Source: Streptacidiphilus anmyonensis (GTDB lineage: Bacteria > Actinomycetota > Actinomycetes > Streptomycetales > Streptomycetaceae). From it: a DNA stretch of 41,800 nt. The stretch lies in assembly GCF_000787855.1 (NCBI RefSeq), contig NZ_BBPQ01000045.1:23148-64947 (forward strand), read 5' to 3'. Position 1 is the first letter of the stretch. Every line of letters starts with the position of its first letter. The position numbers and the translations under genes were made by a program. This document shows positions 1 through 8,538 of this stretch, in pieces. The notes under the pieces are model-generated. The model did no database searches. It was not told the origin of the DNA and saw nothing but the letters and a program-made list of their open reading frames with translations.

Positions 1-550
1 GGCCCTCGCGGCGGCGCAGCTCCTCGGCCAGGCCCGCGTCCGCGCCGGAGCGCTGCGCCGCCTCGGCGGCCAGCTGGCGTGCCTCGGCGAGCGACCAGCG
101 CACACCGCCGGGGACGCCGATGACGCTCGGCTCGTCGGTGACGGACAGCACGGCGGAGAAGCCGACGCCGAACCGGCCGACGGAACCCGCGTCGCGGTCC
201 CCGCGCTTGGAGGAGGCGCGCAGCGTGGAGAGCGACTCCACGCCCTCCGCGTCCAGGTGCGCGCCGGTGTTGGCGGCGGCCAGCACGCCGCCGCGCAGCG
301 TCAGCCGCAGCCGGCCGGGGACGCCGGCGCGTCGGGCGGCGTCGGCGGCGTTCTGGGCGAGCTCGACGACGAGCCGGTCCCGGTAGCCGCCGAGGGCCAG
401 CTCCTCCTCGGCGTTGGCGTCCTCACGGAAGCGGGCGGGCGCGGCGGCCCAAGCGTCCAGCACGCGCCTGCGCAGCGCGGCTGTGCCGAACGGGTCGGTG
501 CCCTCGCTGCCGTCCGTTCCGAACGCGTCCGTAGCCGTCCTGGCGGTCAT
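1..550 (-). CDS. Sacsin/Hsp90-like GHKL ATPase (5' part, cut by window edge)
   Basis: Reading the minus strand from an ATG at 550 gives an open frame of 183 codons that runs off the left edge, so the C-terminus is missing. A good ribosome site (GGGAGG, 5 nt before ATG) supports the start. Residues 59-72 (RLVVELAQNAADAA) form the N-box of a GHKL ATPase, with Glu63, Asn67 and Asp70 as the expected Mg/ATP-binding positions. A later GRFGVGFSAVLSVTD stretch fits the glycine-rich ATP lid (G2-like motif). This combination matches the actinobacterial proteins with a sacsin N-terminal ATP-binding-like domain, often named Hsp90-like. The function of that family is not established; a chaperone-like role is inference. 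It lies downstream of the ccsB terminator and is probably transcribed separately. Confidence 0.78.
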   Translation of the reverse strand, partial: MTARTATDAFGTDGSEGTDPFGTAALRRRVLDAWAAAPARFREDANAEEELALGGYRDRLVVELAQNAADAARRAGVPGRLRLTLRGGVLAAANTGAHLDAEGVESLSTLRASSKRGDRDAGSVGRFGVGFSAVLSVTDEPSVIGVPGGVRWSLAEARQLAAEAAQRSGADAGLAEELRRREG

Positions 551-628
551 GCCGTCCTCCCGGTCCCCGTTGAAGCCGTGCAGAAAGCACTGGCCGCATT
601 CTGCCCGCTTCGGGTGACAGCGACGAAA

Positions 629-661
629 ACGGGACGCCGGGTGTGTCACCCGGCGTCCCGT
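629..661 (-). terminator. Rho-independent-type terminator after ccsB
   Basis: A perfect 13-bp stem (630-642 with 648-660, extendable by an A-T pair at 629/661) has a 5-nt loop. On the minus strand it is followed by a short T run (TTTT). It lies 21 nt after the ccsB stop codon, so it should end the cytochrome c maturation operon. Confidence 0.85.
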
Positions 662-681
662 CGGACGGTGGAAGGACCGCC

Positions 682-1842
682 TCAGAGCCCGGCGTAGCTG
701 TGCTTGCCGTTGATGAAGATGCTGACGCCGTAGGCGTTGAACAGGTAGCAGGCGAAGGCGATGAAGACCAGGATCGCGGCCTTGCGCCCCTTCCACCCGG
801 CGGTGGCGCGGGCGTGCAGGTAGCAGGCGTAGGCGACCCAGGTGATGAACGCCCAGGTCTCGGTCGGGTCCCACTCCCAGTAGTGGCCCCAGGCGGCCTC
901 GGCCCAGATGGCGCCCGCGATGATGGTGAAGGTCCACAGCGGGAAGACGAAGGCGTTGATCCGGTAGGACCACTTGTCCAGCGTCGCGGCGGCGGGCAGG
1001 CGCTCGAAGACGTCCGACCACCAGCCGCCCGCCTTGACCGCGTCCTTGGCCTTGCGGGTCTCGTAGACGTCCTTGGCGACGTAGAGGATCGCGGCGACCG
1101 CGCCGGCGTAGAGGGCGCCGCCGCAGACCATCGCGCCGGAGACGTGGATCCACAGCCAGTACGAGTGCAGCGCGGGGACCAGCTGCTCGGAGTCGACGTA
1201 GAACTCGGTGACGGCGATGCCGAGGCCGACCACCGCGCCGAAGGTGACCGGCAGGCCCATCCAGCGCACGTTCTTGCCGGCGGCCAGCAGCGCCACGAAG
1301 AGCAGCGAGGCGACCATCGTCAGCGCGACGGTGAACTCGTAGAGGTTGCCCCACGGCGGCCGGTGCGCGGAGATGCCGCGGGTGATGACGGCGCAGAGGT
1401 TGAGCAGCGCGGCGAGGGTGGTCAGCGAGACGGCGATGCGGCCGAAGCGGTCGGCGCCCTCGTCGCCGCCGGACGCGCCCACGCCGTCGACGGGCGGGGC
1501 GGCGTCGCCGCGGGTGACCACGTCGACCTTGCCGGCTTTGGCGGCGACGGTGCGGGTCAGCGTGGTGGTGCTGCCGCCCGCGCCGGTGACCTTGACCGCG
1601 ACGGTCGGCGCGGTGCGCGCGGCCGTCTCCTCCGCCTCGGCGTCGGCGACGGCCTGACCGAGGGAGGAGCCGGCCTTGGCCGCGAGCGCCGCGGACTGCC
1701 GGGCGACGCGGCTGCGGCCGCCGAAGGTCCACTCGGCCGCGTAGGCCAGGAAGGCCAGCAGGAACACCGCCATCGCGGAGTAGACCAGGATGTTGGAGAT
1801 GTTGGCGAACTTGGTGTCGATCGCCGCCTCGGCGAGGATCAC
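682..1842 (-). CDS. ccsB: Cytochrome c biogenesis protein CcsB/ResC (heme handling)
   Basis: About 386 residues; membrane protein of the system II (Ccs/Res) cytochrome c maturation pathway. With ResB it is known to export heme across the membrane and join it to apocytochrome CXXCH cysteines. The C-terminal half carries the Trp-rich heme-binding WWD-type motif (WGHYWEWDPTETWAF) and several hydrophobic helices; the N-terminus (NILVYSAMAVFLLAFLAYAA) is a membrane segment. A soluble insertion of roughly 100 residues (about 55-160), rich in Ala, Lys and Thr, separates the first helix from the rest. I chose the GTG at 1842 because AAGGAG sits 5 nt upstream; a GTG at 1848 that overlaps the resB stop (GTGA) is an alternative. 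Last gene of the operon before the terminator. Confidence 0.9.
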   Translation of the reverse strand: MILAEAAIDTKFANISNILVYSAMAVFLLAFLAYAAEWTFGGRSRVARQSAALAAKAGSSLGQAVADAEAEETAARTAPTVAVKVTGAGGSTTTLTRTVAAKAGKVDVVTRGDAAPPVDGVGASGGDEGADRFGRIAVSLTTLAALLNLCAVITRGISAHRPPWGNLYEFTVALTMVASLLFVALLAAGKNVRWMGLPVTFGAVVGLGIAVTEFYVDSEQLVPALHSYWLWIHVSGAMVCGGALYAGAVAAILYVAKDVYETRKAKDAVKAGGWWSDVFERLPAAATLDKWSYRINAFVFPLWTFTIIAGAIWAEAAWGHYWEWDPTETWAFITWVAYACYLHARATAGWKGRKAAILVFIAFACYLFNAYGVSIFINGKHSYAGL

Positions 1843-1844
1843 GT

Positions 1845-3566
1845 TCACTCCTTCTCGGCTGCGGTGTCGGCGGTGTCGGCTGCTGCGGTGTCCGCGTCCG
1901 GCTGGTCGGCGGGCGCGGTGTCCTGGAGTTCCAGGGCGATCTCGGCGAGTTCCTCGGCGATGCGGGCCGACTCGCTGCGGGCGAGGCCCGCGACCTCGAC
2001 GGTGGTGGCCCCGTCCGGTCCGGTCACGGCGCGGACCCAGATGCGGCGGCGCTGCACGAACAGCGAGCCGATCAGGCCCACGACCGCCATCATGGCGCTG
2101 CCCAGCGCCCAGCCGGTGCCGGGGTTGTGGGCGACGGTGAAGTTGGCCCACTGGTCGACGCCGGTGAAGGTCACCGTCCCGCCGTCGGGCAGCTTGAAGC
2201 CCTGGCCCGGCGTCCGGTCGAACTTCAGCGGCTGGCCGTCCAGCATGTACTGCTTCATGTGCTTGGTGTCGAGCTCGTAGATGCTCTGCGGCGCACCGGA
2301 GTTGTCGCCCAGGTCACCGTGGTACACGTTCAGGTACAGGTGCGGGTCGAGCAGCTCGGGGAAGATCGAGTGGGGGCCCATCGTCTTGAACTCGGACTGG
2401 GGCGCCGCGGTCGGGGTGAACAGCGCCGAGAAGCCGAGCTGGGTCGCGTTGCCCTTGTCGTCGACGTAGCCGTCGTTGACCTTGATCGCGCAGGTGGAGG
2501 TGTTGTTCCCGTCCTGCGGCAGACACGGGGTCGGGCCGTTGAAGATCACGTCGCCCTTGGCGTCGGTGACCTCGATGACCGGCGCGTAGCCGTTGTTGGT
2601 CAGGTAGACGTTGCTGCTGTCGATGCTCAGCGGGTGGTTGACCTCGATGGACGCCGACTTGGACTTCTTCGGGTCACTGCCGGTCCAGTAGGACACGTCG
2701 GCCTGGAAGTTTCGCGCGGTGCCGACCTGCGTGCCGCTGGTCTGGTACGACGCCTCGAGCTTGTTCAGCCTGAAGCCGAACGGCACCAGGCTGTCGGCGG
2801 TGTAGAAGGTGCTGGGCATGAAGTCGTCGTACATGGCGACGTTGTTGCTGAACGCCTTGCCCTCGATGACGAGGACGGTGCCCATCCCGCCGAAGAGCTT
2901 GCCGACCGCGAAGGCGATCAGCATGCCGAAGAGGGAGATGTGGAACAGCAGGTTGCCGACCTCGCGCAGGTAGCCCTTCTCCGAGGTGATCGCGCTGCCG
3001 TTGCGGGCGACCCGGAAGCGGCGTCGGCGCAGCAGCGCCTCGGCGGCGGCGAGGGTCCTCTCGGCGTCGGCGCCGCCCGCCGTGCCGCCCGAACCCTGCG
3101 CGCCTGAACCCTGCGGGCCGGAGCGCCAGGTGGCGTAGACGGGCAGCCGCACCAGGTGCTTGGGCGCGGCCGGCGGCTGCGCGCGCAGCACGCCGACGAA
3201 CTGCCAGGTGCGCGGGATGATGCAGCCGGCGAGGGAGACGAAGAGCAGGATGTAGATCGCGGAGAACCAGAACGAGCTGTAGACGTGGAACAGCCCGAGC
3301 TTCTGGTAGATCGGCGCGAGGGTGTGGTGGTCGCTGACGAACTGGGCGACCCTGGTCGGCGACGCCGCGGTCTGCGGCACCAGCGAGCCGGGGATGGCCG
3401 CGAGCGAGAGCAGGAACAGCAGGATCAGCGCGGTGCGCATGGAGGTGAGCTGCCGCCAGCCCCAGCGCAGCCAGCCGAGCAGGCCGATGCCGACTTCTCC
3501 CCCGGCCCCGTCGTCCTCCGCGGGGGCGGAGCTCAGCCGCTCGGCGGCGTCGAGGTCGGTCGTCAT
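1845..3566 (-). CDS. resB: Cytochrome c biogenesis protein ResB
   Basis: 573 residues. ResB is the large partner of CcsB/ResC in system II cytochrome c maturation. Visible are an N-terminal pair of hydrophobic helices (the first near TALILLFLLSLAAIPGSLVP), a third (YILLFVSLAGCIIP), another near LLFHISLFGMLIAFAVGKL, a large extracytoplasmic domain of about 250 residues, and a final helix (ALGSAMMAVVGLIGSLFVQ) before a cytoplasmic tail rich in Glu, Ala and Asp. This layout is typical of ResB. Its ATG overlaps the ccdA stop as TGATG, and its own stop lies in the ribosome site region of ccsB, so translation of the three genes is coupled. The tail ending DTADTAAEKE is low complexity. Confidence 0.92.
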   Translation of the reverse strand: MTTDLDAAERLSSAPAEDDGAGGEVGIGLLGWLRWGWRQLTSMRTALILLFLLSLAAIPGSLVPQTAASPTRVAQFVSDHHTLAPIYQKLGLFHVYSSFWFSAIYILLFVSLAGCIIPRTWQFVGVLRAQPPAAPKHLVRLPVYATWRSGPQGSGAQGSGGTAGGADAERTLAAAEALLRRRRFRVARNGSAITSEKGYLREVGNLLFHISLFGMLIAFAVGKLFGGMGTVLVIEGKAFSNNVAMYDDFMPSTFYTADSLVPFGFRLNKLEASYQTSGTQVGTARNFQADVSYWTGSDPKKSKSASIEVNHPLSIDSSNVYLTNNGYAPVIEVTDAKGDVIFNGPTPCLPQDGNNTSTCAIKVNDGYVDDKGNATQLGFSALFTPTAAPQSEFKTMGPHSIFPELLDPHLYLNVYHGDLGDNSGAPQSIYELDTKHMKQYMLDGQPLKFDRTPGQGFKLPDGGTVTFTGVDQWANFTVAHNPGTGWALGSAMMAVVGLIGSLFVQRRRIWVRAVTGPDGATTVEVAGLARSESARIAEELAEIALELQDTAPADQPDADTAAADTADTAAEKE

Positions 3567-4312
3567 CAGATACCCACCTGGTAGTTCGCGGTCCAGTACT
3601 GGAGCTGGTTCGTCAGGTCCGTCCACAGGCCGGTGACCAGCAGCACGCCGACAGCGACGAGCATGCCGCCGCCGATCCGCATCACCCACTGGTTGTGCCG
3701 CTTGATCCAGCTGAACGCGGAGAGCGTGCGCCGGAACGCGAGGGCCGCCAGGATGAACGGCAGCCCGAGGCCGAGGCAGTAGGCGACGGTCAGCAGCGCG
3801 CCGCGGCCTGCGCTGGACTGGTTCCAGGACAGGAACTGGACCGCACCCAGGGTCGGGCCGACGCAGGGCGTCCAGCCGAGGCCGAAGACGACGCCGAGGA
3901 GCGGCGCGCCGATCAGCCCCATGGTCGGCTTGCGGTGGCTGCGCAGCTCGCGCTGGGTGAAGCCGGGGAGCAGGCCCATGAAGGCCAGGCCCATCAGGAT
4001 GATCAGCCCGCCGGAGATCTCGGTGATCAGCGTCTGGTGCTGCTTGACGGTCTCGCCGAAGAAGCCGAAGAAGGCGCCCATCGACACGAACACGGCGGAG
4101 AAGCCCAGCACGAACAGCACCGCGCCGAGCGCCATCCGGCCGCGGCGGCGGCCGTCGGCGTCGGCGAGGTCGGCGGCGGAGAAGCCGGTGACGTAGGAGA
4201 GGTAGCCGGGGACGAGCGGCAGCACGCACGGTGAGAAGAAGGACACCATTCCGGCGAGCAGCGCGACCGGGAGCGCGAGCAGCAGGGCTCCGTGCAGGAC
4301 CGTCCCGCTCAC
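3566..4312 (-). CDS. ccdA: CcdA-type thiol-disulfide electron carrier
   Basis: 248 residues, six or so hydrophobic helices. CcdA passes reducing electrons from cytoplasmic thioredoxin across the membrane to ResA. The two expected redox cysteines are present in their motifs: Cys29 in FFSPCVLPLVPGYLSYVTG and the later GWTPCVGPTLGAV. Translation starts at a GTG that overlaps the resA stop codon (GTGA), which fixes the start and implies coupling. Gene order resA-ccdA-resB-ccsB is the classical system II arrangement of Gram-positive bacteria. Confidence 0.93.
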   Translation of the reverse strand: MSGTVLHGALLLALPVALLAGMVSFFSPCVLPLVPGYLSYVTGFSAADLADADGRRRGRMALGAVLFVLGFSAVFVSMGAFFGFFGETVKQHQTLITEISGGLIILMGLAFMGLLPGFTQRELRSHRKPTMGLIGAPLLGVVFGLGWTPCVGPTLGAVQFLSWNQSSAGRGALLTVAYCLGLGLPFILAALAFRRTLSAFSWIKRHNQWVMRIGGGMLVAVGVLLVTGLWTDLTNQLQYWTANYQVGI

Positions 4313-4902
4313 GACTTCTCCGCGATCACCGGATCGAGGATCTTGCTGAGCTGGTCGCTGGTCAGCGGCTGGAGCGCGCGCACGGCGATGCGGCCCTGGC
4401 GGTCGAGGATCAGCGTGGACGGGATGGCCTGCGGGTTGAGGCTGCCCTTGGGGAACTGGAGGAGCAGCGAGCCGTCCTCGTCGTAGAAGCTCGGGTAGGT
4501 CAGCTTGTGCGCCGCGACGAACTGCTGGGCCTGGTCGATCTGGGTGTCGCGGGTGTTGATGCCGACGAACTCGACGCCCTTGGCCTGGTCGGCGGCGAAG
4601 ACGCTCTCGAAGTCGTCCGCCTCGGCGCGGCAGGGGCCGCACCAGGAGCCCCAGACGTTGAGCACGACGACCTTGCCGCGGTAGGCGGCGAGGTCGAGCG
4701 GCTTGCCGTTCAGGTCCTTGCCGCTCAGGTTGATCGCCGCGCCGCGCTGCGCCGCCGGGACGGAGACGGACTCGCCGGTGCCGGCGACGTAGCCGCTGTC
4801 ACTGCCGCCGCCGGTCTCGGCGGCGTTGGTGCCGCTGCAGGCGGAGAGCATCAGGACGCCGCTCAGGGCGGCAAGGGCGAGCAGAGAGCGGCGGCGCGTC
4901 AT
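4309..4902 (-). CDS. resA: ResA-like thioredoxin-fold lipoprotein
   Basis: 197 residues. An Arg-rich N-terminus, hydrophobic core and lipobox (LSAC, Cys22) predict a lipoprotein anchored outside the membrane. The thioredoxin fold carries the active site WCGPC (Cys88 and Cys91) in GSWCGPCRAEADDF, and the cis-Pro loop is likely QAIPSTLILD. ResA reduces the heme-binding cysteines of apocytochrome c, using electrons from CcdA, the next gene. Family TlpA/ResA. The promoter should lie in the 110-bp gap upstream, after the hairpin at 4953-4985. Confidence 0.92.
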   Translation of the reverse strand: MTRRRSLLALAALSGVLMLSACSGTNAAETGGGSDSGYVAGTGESVSVPAAQRGAAINLSGKDLNGKPLDLAAYRGKVVVLNVWGSWCGPCRAEADDFESVFAADQAKGVEFVGINTRDTQIDQAQQFVAAHKLTYPSFYDEDGSLLLQFPKGSLNPQAIPSTLILDRQGRIAVRALQPLTSDQLSKILDPVIAEKS

Positions 4903-4952
4903 GTGAAGAGTTTCGCATGCTTGTTTAGGCCGATTTCACGGCCCCCACGAAA

Positions 4953-4985
4953 GCGTCGTGGTAGGCGCTTGACCTGCCACGACGC
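4953..4985. terminator. Hairpin between phosphatase gene and resA
   Basis: A 13-bp stem (4953-4965 with 4973-4985, one G-U/T-G mismatch inside) with a 7-nt loop lies 27 nt after the histidine phosphatase stop on the minus strand. No good T run follows, so it is either a Streptomyces-type factor-assisted terminator or a regulatory hairpin in the resA leader. Confidence 0.5.
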
Positions 4986-5012
4986 ATCGTGTAGTGGATA
5001 TTTAATTGATCT

Positions 5013-5687
5013 TTATGCCCCGAACGACTTGTTGGTCATCGGGCCCTTCTTGCCGGTCAGGTGGGCCGGAAGCAGATCGCGGGCCGGCTCGCTGTAACCG
5101 ATGGAGACGATCTTGTCGCCCTCGTAGGTGAAGGACGTCAGGCTCGCCAGCGAGCACTGGCGGCGGCGCGGGTCGTGCCACAGCCTGCGGTGCTCGGCGA
5201 AGCAGCGGGTGACCCAGATCGGCAGTTGGTGGCTGACGCAGACCGCCTCGTGGCCGCGGGCGGCGTCGCGGGCCGCGCCGAGCGCGCCCATCATCCGCAC
5301 GACCTGCTCGATGTACGGCTCGCCCCAGGACGGGCGGAACGGGTTGGTCAGGTACTTCCAGTGCGACGGGTTGCGCAGCGAGCCGTCGCCGACGCCGAAG
5401 GTCTTGCCCTCGAAGACGTTGGCGGCCTCGATCAGCCGCTCGTCCTTCGCCACGGCGAGACCGTGCGCGGCGGCGATCGGCGCGGCCGTCTCCTGGGCGC
5501 GGTCCAGCGGGGAGGCGACGACGTGGGTGACGTCACGTCCGGCGAGGTGGTCCGCGACCCGGTCGGCCATCTTCCGGCCCAGCTCGGAGAGGTGGTAGTC
5601 GGGCAGCCGCCCGTACAGCACGCCCTCCGGGTTGTGCACCTCGCCGTGCCGCATCAGGTGGACGACGGTGATGTCCTTGTTGCTCAC
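5013..5687 (-). CDS. Histidine phosphatase (phosphoglycerate mutase-like) family protein
   Basis: 224 residues. The N-terminus VVHLMRHGEVHNPEGVLYGR holds the RHG signature (Arg13, His14, Gly15; His14 is the expected phosphohistidine), and ASPLDRAQETA carries the second conserved Arg. The second catalytic His is probably in EAVCVSHQLPIW. The family includes cofactor-dependent mutases and many phosphatases; the real substrate is unknown. The GTG start is set by AGGAG 9 nt upstream, a ribosome site that overlaps the hemL stop codon (TAGGAG), so the gene is co-translated with hemL. The link to heme or cytochrome metabolism is by position only. Confidence 0.88.
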   Translation of the reverse strand: MSNKDITVVHLMRHGEVHNPEGVLYGRLPDYHLSELGRKMADRVADHLAGRDVTHVVASPLDRAQETAAPIAAAHGLAVAKDERLIEAANVFEGKTFGVGDGSLRNPSHWKYLTNPFRPSWGEPYIEQVVRMMGALGAARDAARGHEAVCVSHQLPIWVTRCFAEHRRLWHDPRRRQCSLASLTSFTYEGDKIVSIGYSEPARDLLPAHLTGKKGPMTNKSFGA

Positions 5688-5699
5688 AGCTCAGTGCTC

Positions 5700-7064
5700 C
5701 TAGGCAGTGGCTTCCGCCGCCGCACGGGCGGCCACGGGGAGGGCGGCGGCGATGCGCTCCAGCGCGCGCTCGTCGTGCGCGGAGGAGACGAACCACGACT
5801 CGAAGGCCGAGGGCGGCAGGTAGACGCCCTGGCTGAGCATGGCATGGAAGAAGGCCGTGAAGCGGAAGGACTCCTGGCCGCGCGCCTCGTCGTAGTTGGT
5901 GACGGGCTGCTCGGTGAAGAAGACCGAGAACATGTTCCCCGCGGTCTGCAGCCGGTGCGCGACGCCCTCCTTGTGCAGCGCCTCGGTGACCAGCGCGCCG
6001 ACCTCGGCCGCGACCTGGTCCACCGTCGCGTAGACGGCGTCGGTGCAGGCGCGCAGCTGGGCCAGGCCCGCCGCGGTGGCGACCGGGTTACCGGAGAGGG
6101 TGCCCGCCTGGTAGACGGGGCCGGCGGGGGCGAGGTGGGCCATCACGTCGGCGCGGCCGCCGAAGGCCGCGGCGGGGAAGCCGCCGCCCATGACCTTGCC
6201 GAAGGTCATCAGGTCCGGCTTGACGTCCGCGGACCACCCTTCGTTCGCGGATTCGAACCCGTACCAGCCGGCCTTGGAGACGCGGAAGCCGGTCATCACC
6301 TCGTCGGAGACGAACAGCGCGCCGTTCGCGCGGCAGAGTTCGAGCAGGCCCTTGTTGAAGCCGGGCAGCGGCGGGACGACGCCCATGTTGCCGGGGGACG
6401 CCTCGGTGATCACGCAGGCGATCTCGCCGGGGTGCGCGGCGAAGGCGGCGCGGACGGCGTCGAGGTCGTTGTACGGCAGCACGATCGTGTCGCCGGCCTG
6501 GGCGCCGGTGACGCCGGGAGTGTCGGGCAGCGCGAAGGTCGCGACGCCGGAGCCGGCCGCGGCCAGCAGCGCGTCGACGTGACCGTGGTAACACCCGGCG
6601 AACTTCACGACCTTGGCGCGGCCGGTGAAGCCTCGGGCCAGGCGGATCGCGGACATGGTCGCCTCGGTGCCGGAGGAGACCAGGCGCACCTGCTCGACCG
6701 GGGTGATCCGCGCCACGATCTCCTCGGCCAGCTCGACCTCGCCCTGACCGGGCGTGCCGAACGAGGTGCCGCGCGCGACAGCCTCCTGAACTGCGGCGAT
6801 GACCTCGGGGTGGGCGTGGCCGAGGATCATCGGACCCCAACTGCACACCAGGTCGACGTACTCGCGGCCGTCGGCGTCGGTCAGCCACGGCCCTTGGCCT
6901 GCGACCATGAAGCGCGGGGTGCCTCCGACCGCCTTGAAGGCGCGGACCGGGGAGTTCACTCCGCCGGGCGTCACGACGGATGCGCGTTCGAACAACGCCT
7001 GGGAGACGGGTGCCTCGTACGGGTACGGACTGCCGATGGTGTGCTTGCTCACGGGATCGCTCAC
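5700..7064 (-). CDS. hemL: Glutamate-1-semialdehyde 2,1-aminomutase
   Basis: 454 residues, usual length. A PLP-dependent class III aminotransferase fold enzyme that converts glutamate-1-semialdehyde to 5-aminolevulinate, the second step of the C5 pathway after HemA. Diagnostic stretches are [51 protein letters not shown] and the PLP-lysine motif [17 protein letters not shown] (Lys near residue 290). The GTG at 7064 has no strong ribosome site; a GTG five codons later is possible. Its partner hemA lies 30 kb away in the same window. The gene heads the minus-strand unit that continues with the histidine phosphatase gene. Confidence 0.95.
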   Translation of the reverse strand: MSDPVSKHTIGSPYPYEAPVSQALFERASVVTPGGVNSPVRAFKAVGGTPRFMVAGQGPWLTDADGREYVDLVCSWGPMILGHAHPEVIAAVQEAVARGTSFGTPGQGEVELAEEIVARITPVEQVRLVSSGTEATMSAIRLARGFTGRAKVVKFAGCYHGHVDALLAAAGSGVATFALPDTPGVTGAQAGDTIVLPYNDLDAVRAAFAAHPGEIACVITEASPGNMGVVPPLPGFNKGLLELCRANGALFVSDEVMTGFRVSKAGWYGFESANEGWSADVKPDLMTFGKVMGGGFPAAAFGGRADVMAHLAPAGPVYQAGTLSGNPVATAAGLAQLRACTDAVYATVDQVAAEVGALVTEALHKEGVAHRLQTAGNMFSVFFTEQPVTNYDEARGQESFRFTAFFHAMLSQGVYLPPSAFESWFVSSAHDERALERIAAALPVAARAAAEATA

Positions 7065-7359
7065 GGGAACATGGTCTCAAATCGCTGTCGTTTCAAAATC
7101 GCAGCCTCGTATACGGCATGTCCGCGCCGATCATCTGGGACGATGATCGGGCCACCCGGCGCGCGTGCGTGTGCCCGTCCTGCGGAGGTACGCGGCGGCC
7201 TGTTGGCAAATCGACGACGGACGGTAAGGATGGTCCGGGGTGTCCGATCAGCGTGAGGACTCCGACTGCGGCGCGGAGCGTGGCCGCTCTGCGCGCCGTG
7301 CGCGCGGGTTGGACGGAACGACGTCGCGACGGCGCGACGGAGGTGGAGGTGCGGGCCGC
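7065..7359. other. Divergent intergenic region of hemL and the 7360 gene
   Basis: 295 bp with no convincing gene. It must hold the hemL promoter (minus) and probably one for the 7360 gene (plus). The clearest structure is a perfect inverted repeat at 7127-7135/7142-7150 (CCGATCATC, 6-nt spacer, GATGATCGG), a candidate operator or hairpin. The short plus-strand frames here look like GC-rich chance frames. Confidence 0.45.
7127..7150. promoter_or_regulatory. Perfect 9-bp inverted repeat upstream of hemL
   Basis: CCGATCATC and GATGATCGG are exact reverse complements separated by 6 nt, about 63-86 bp upstream of the hemL start. The size suits a dimeric regulator site. I do not recognise the binding protein. 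Confidence 0.35.
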
Positions 7360-7860
7360 GTGGGGGTGACCTACAAGTACTTCGGCGCACCCGACCGCGC
7401 CACGGCCGCCCGCGTCCCCACCGCCCTGGGCCGCGACGGCCTGGGCCTCGAAGCCGGCGACCTGGCCACCCTGGGCCGCCTCGGCGAGCTCTTCGGCCTC
7501 GACGGGGGCACCGAGGAGTCCATCAGCGGCAGCCTCTCCACCAAGATCAAGCCGGAGACCGTCAGCGCGATGGTCCTCACCGGCATCCTCGGCATGCCGC
7601 TCAACGAGGTGCCCCCGCTGGAACTCGTGGTCCTCCACCCGGACTACGCCGTCGTCCAGCTCCCCCAGACCGTCGTCGAACCGCTGCTGAAGGCGGACGA
7701 GGCCGTCCTCGGCAGCGCCGCCTTCATCTGGTCCACCGTCCCGGACCGGCGCGGCCCGCGCGACGCGTTCGTGATCTACCAGATGCTGCACGAGTGGCAG
7801 GACTTCGCGAACCGGCTGCACGAGGCGGGGCACCAGCTGTACTGCCTGATGTGGCCGTGA
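7360..7860 (+). CDS. Protein of unknown function, coupled to a methyltransferase gene
   Basis: 166 residues from a GTG placed 9 nt after GGAGGT; the open frame extends upstream to 7240, but that part is Arg-rich and looks non-coding. No signal peptide or membrane helix. The sequence begins VGVTYKYFGAPDRATAARV, has a mixed alpha/beta look, and ends with DFANRLHEAGHQLYCLMWP, rich in His and aromatic residues. I do not recognise a family. Its stop codon overlaps the start of the methyltransferase gene (GTGA), so the two are co-translated and may act on the same substrate. Confidence 0.7.
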   Translation: MGVTYKYFGAPDRATAARVPTALGRDGLGLEAGDLATLGRLGELFGLDGGTEESISGSLSTKIKPETVSAMVLTGILGMPLNEVPPLELVVLHPDYAVVQLPQTVVEPLLKADEAVLGSAAFIWSTVPDRRGPRDAFVIYQMLHEWQDFANRLHEAGHQLYCLMWP

Positions 7861-8534
7861 GCCAGGGGCTCCTGCTCTCGGACGGGGAGCTGGAGCAGAG
7901 CTCGGTCGTCGCCAACAACACGATGAACCGGGAACGCGGGCTCAGCGGCGTCAACAGCTACGCCCGTGAGCTGGGTTTCGACCCGGTCGCCCGGCTCCGC
8001 GGGCTCGAACGGCCGCGCTGGTTGGACCTGTGCAGCGGGGAGGGGCTCGCGCTGCGGGCGGCGGCGGCGCTGCTGCCCGCCGGGGCGGTCCTGACGGGTG
8101 TGGACCTGGTGGGGCCGCTGGGCGCGCGTCCGCTCCCGGCCGGTGTCGAGCTCGTCACCGCCTCCCTGGCCACATGGACGCCTCCGCCGGGCCGCTACGA
8201 CCTGATCACCTGCGTCCACGGCCTCCACTACATCGGCGACAAACTCGCCCTGCTCGCCCGGGTCACCACGTGGCTCGCGCCGGGTGGGCTGTTCGTCGCC
8301 CATCTCGACCCGGACTCCTTCCGGCTCCCGGACGGCCGCTCCGCCGCCCGCCCGCTCCTGCGCGCCCTGCGCGACGCGGGGTACGGCTACGACGCCCGCC
8401 GCCACCTGCTGCGCCACGAGGGCGCCACCGACCAGCCGTTCGTCTTCCCCTTCACCCACCTCGGCGCGGACCCCGACGCCGGGCCGACCTGGACCGGCCA
8501 GCCGGGCGTGGGGACGTACGTGCAGCCGCGCTGA
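7857..8534 (+). CDS. SAM-dependent class I methyltransferase
   Basis: 225 residues from the GTG that overlaps the previous stop; a GTG two codons earlier is possible. Motif I is WLDLCSGEGLALRAAAALL (glycine-rich SAM loop), followed by the acidic strand end VLTGVDLVG, the post-I region RYDLITCVHGLHYIG and APGGLFVAHLDPDSFRL. This is a Rossmann-fold small-molecule or protein methyltransferase; the substrate is unknown. It has no ribosome site of its own, so expression depends on the upstream gene. It converges on the ABC permease gene with only 4 bp between stops. Confidence 0.85.
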   Translation: MSQGLLLSDGELEQSSVVANNTMNRERGLSGVNSYARELGFDPVARLRGLERPRWLDLCSGEGLALRAAAALLPAGAVLTGVDLVGPLGARPLPAGVELVTASLATWTPPPGRYDLITCVHGLHYIGDKLALLARVTTWLAPGGLFVAHLDPDSFRLPDGRSAARPLLRALRDAGYGYDARRHLLRHEGATDQPFVFPFTHLGADPDAGPTWTGQPGVGTYVQPR

Positions 8535-8538
8535 GGAG

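Noticed and set aside
1845-4229. 794-residue frame covering resB and the end of ccdA
   Set aside because: Only the part from 3566 on is resB; the upstream part is an Arg-rich shadow of ccdA in another frame.
6240-6262. tRNA T-loop-like GGTTCGAATCC on the minus strand
   Set aside because: It lies in frame inside hemL (encoding GFESANEG), and no acceptor or anticodon stem can be built around it.
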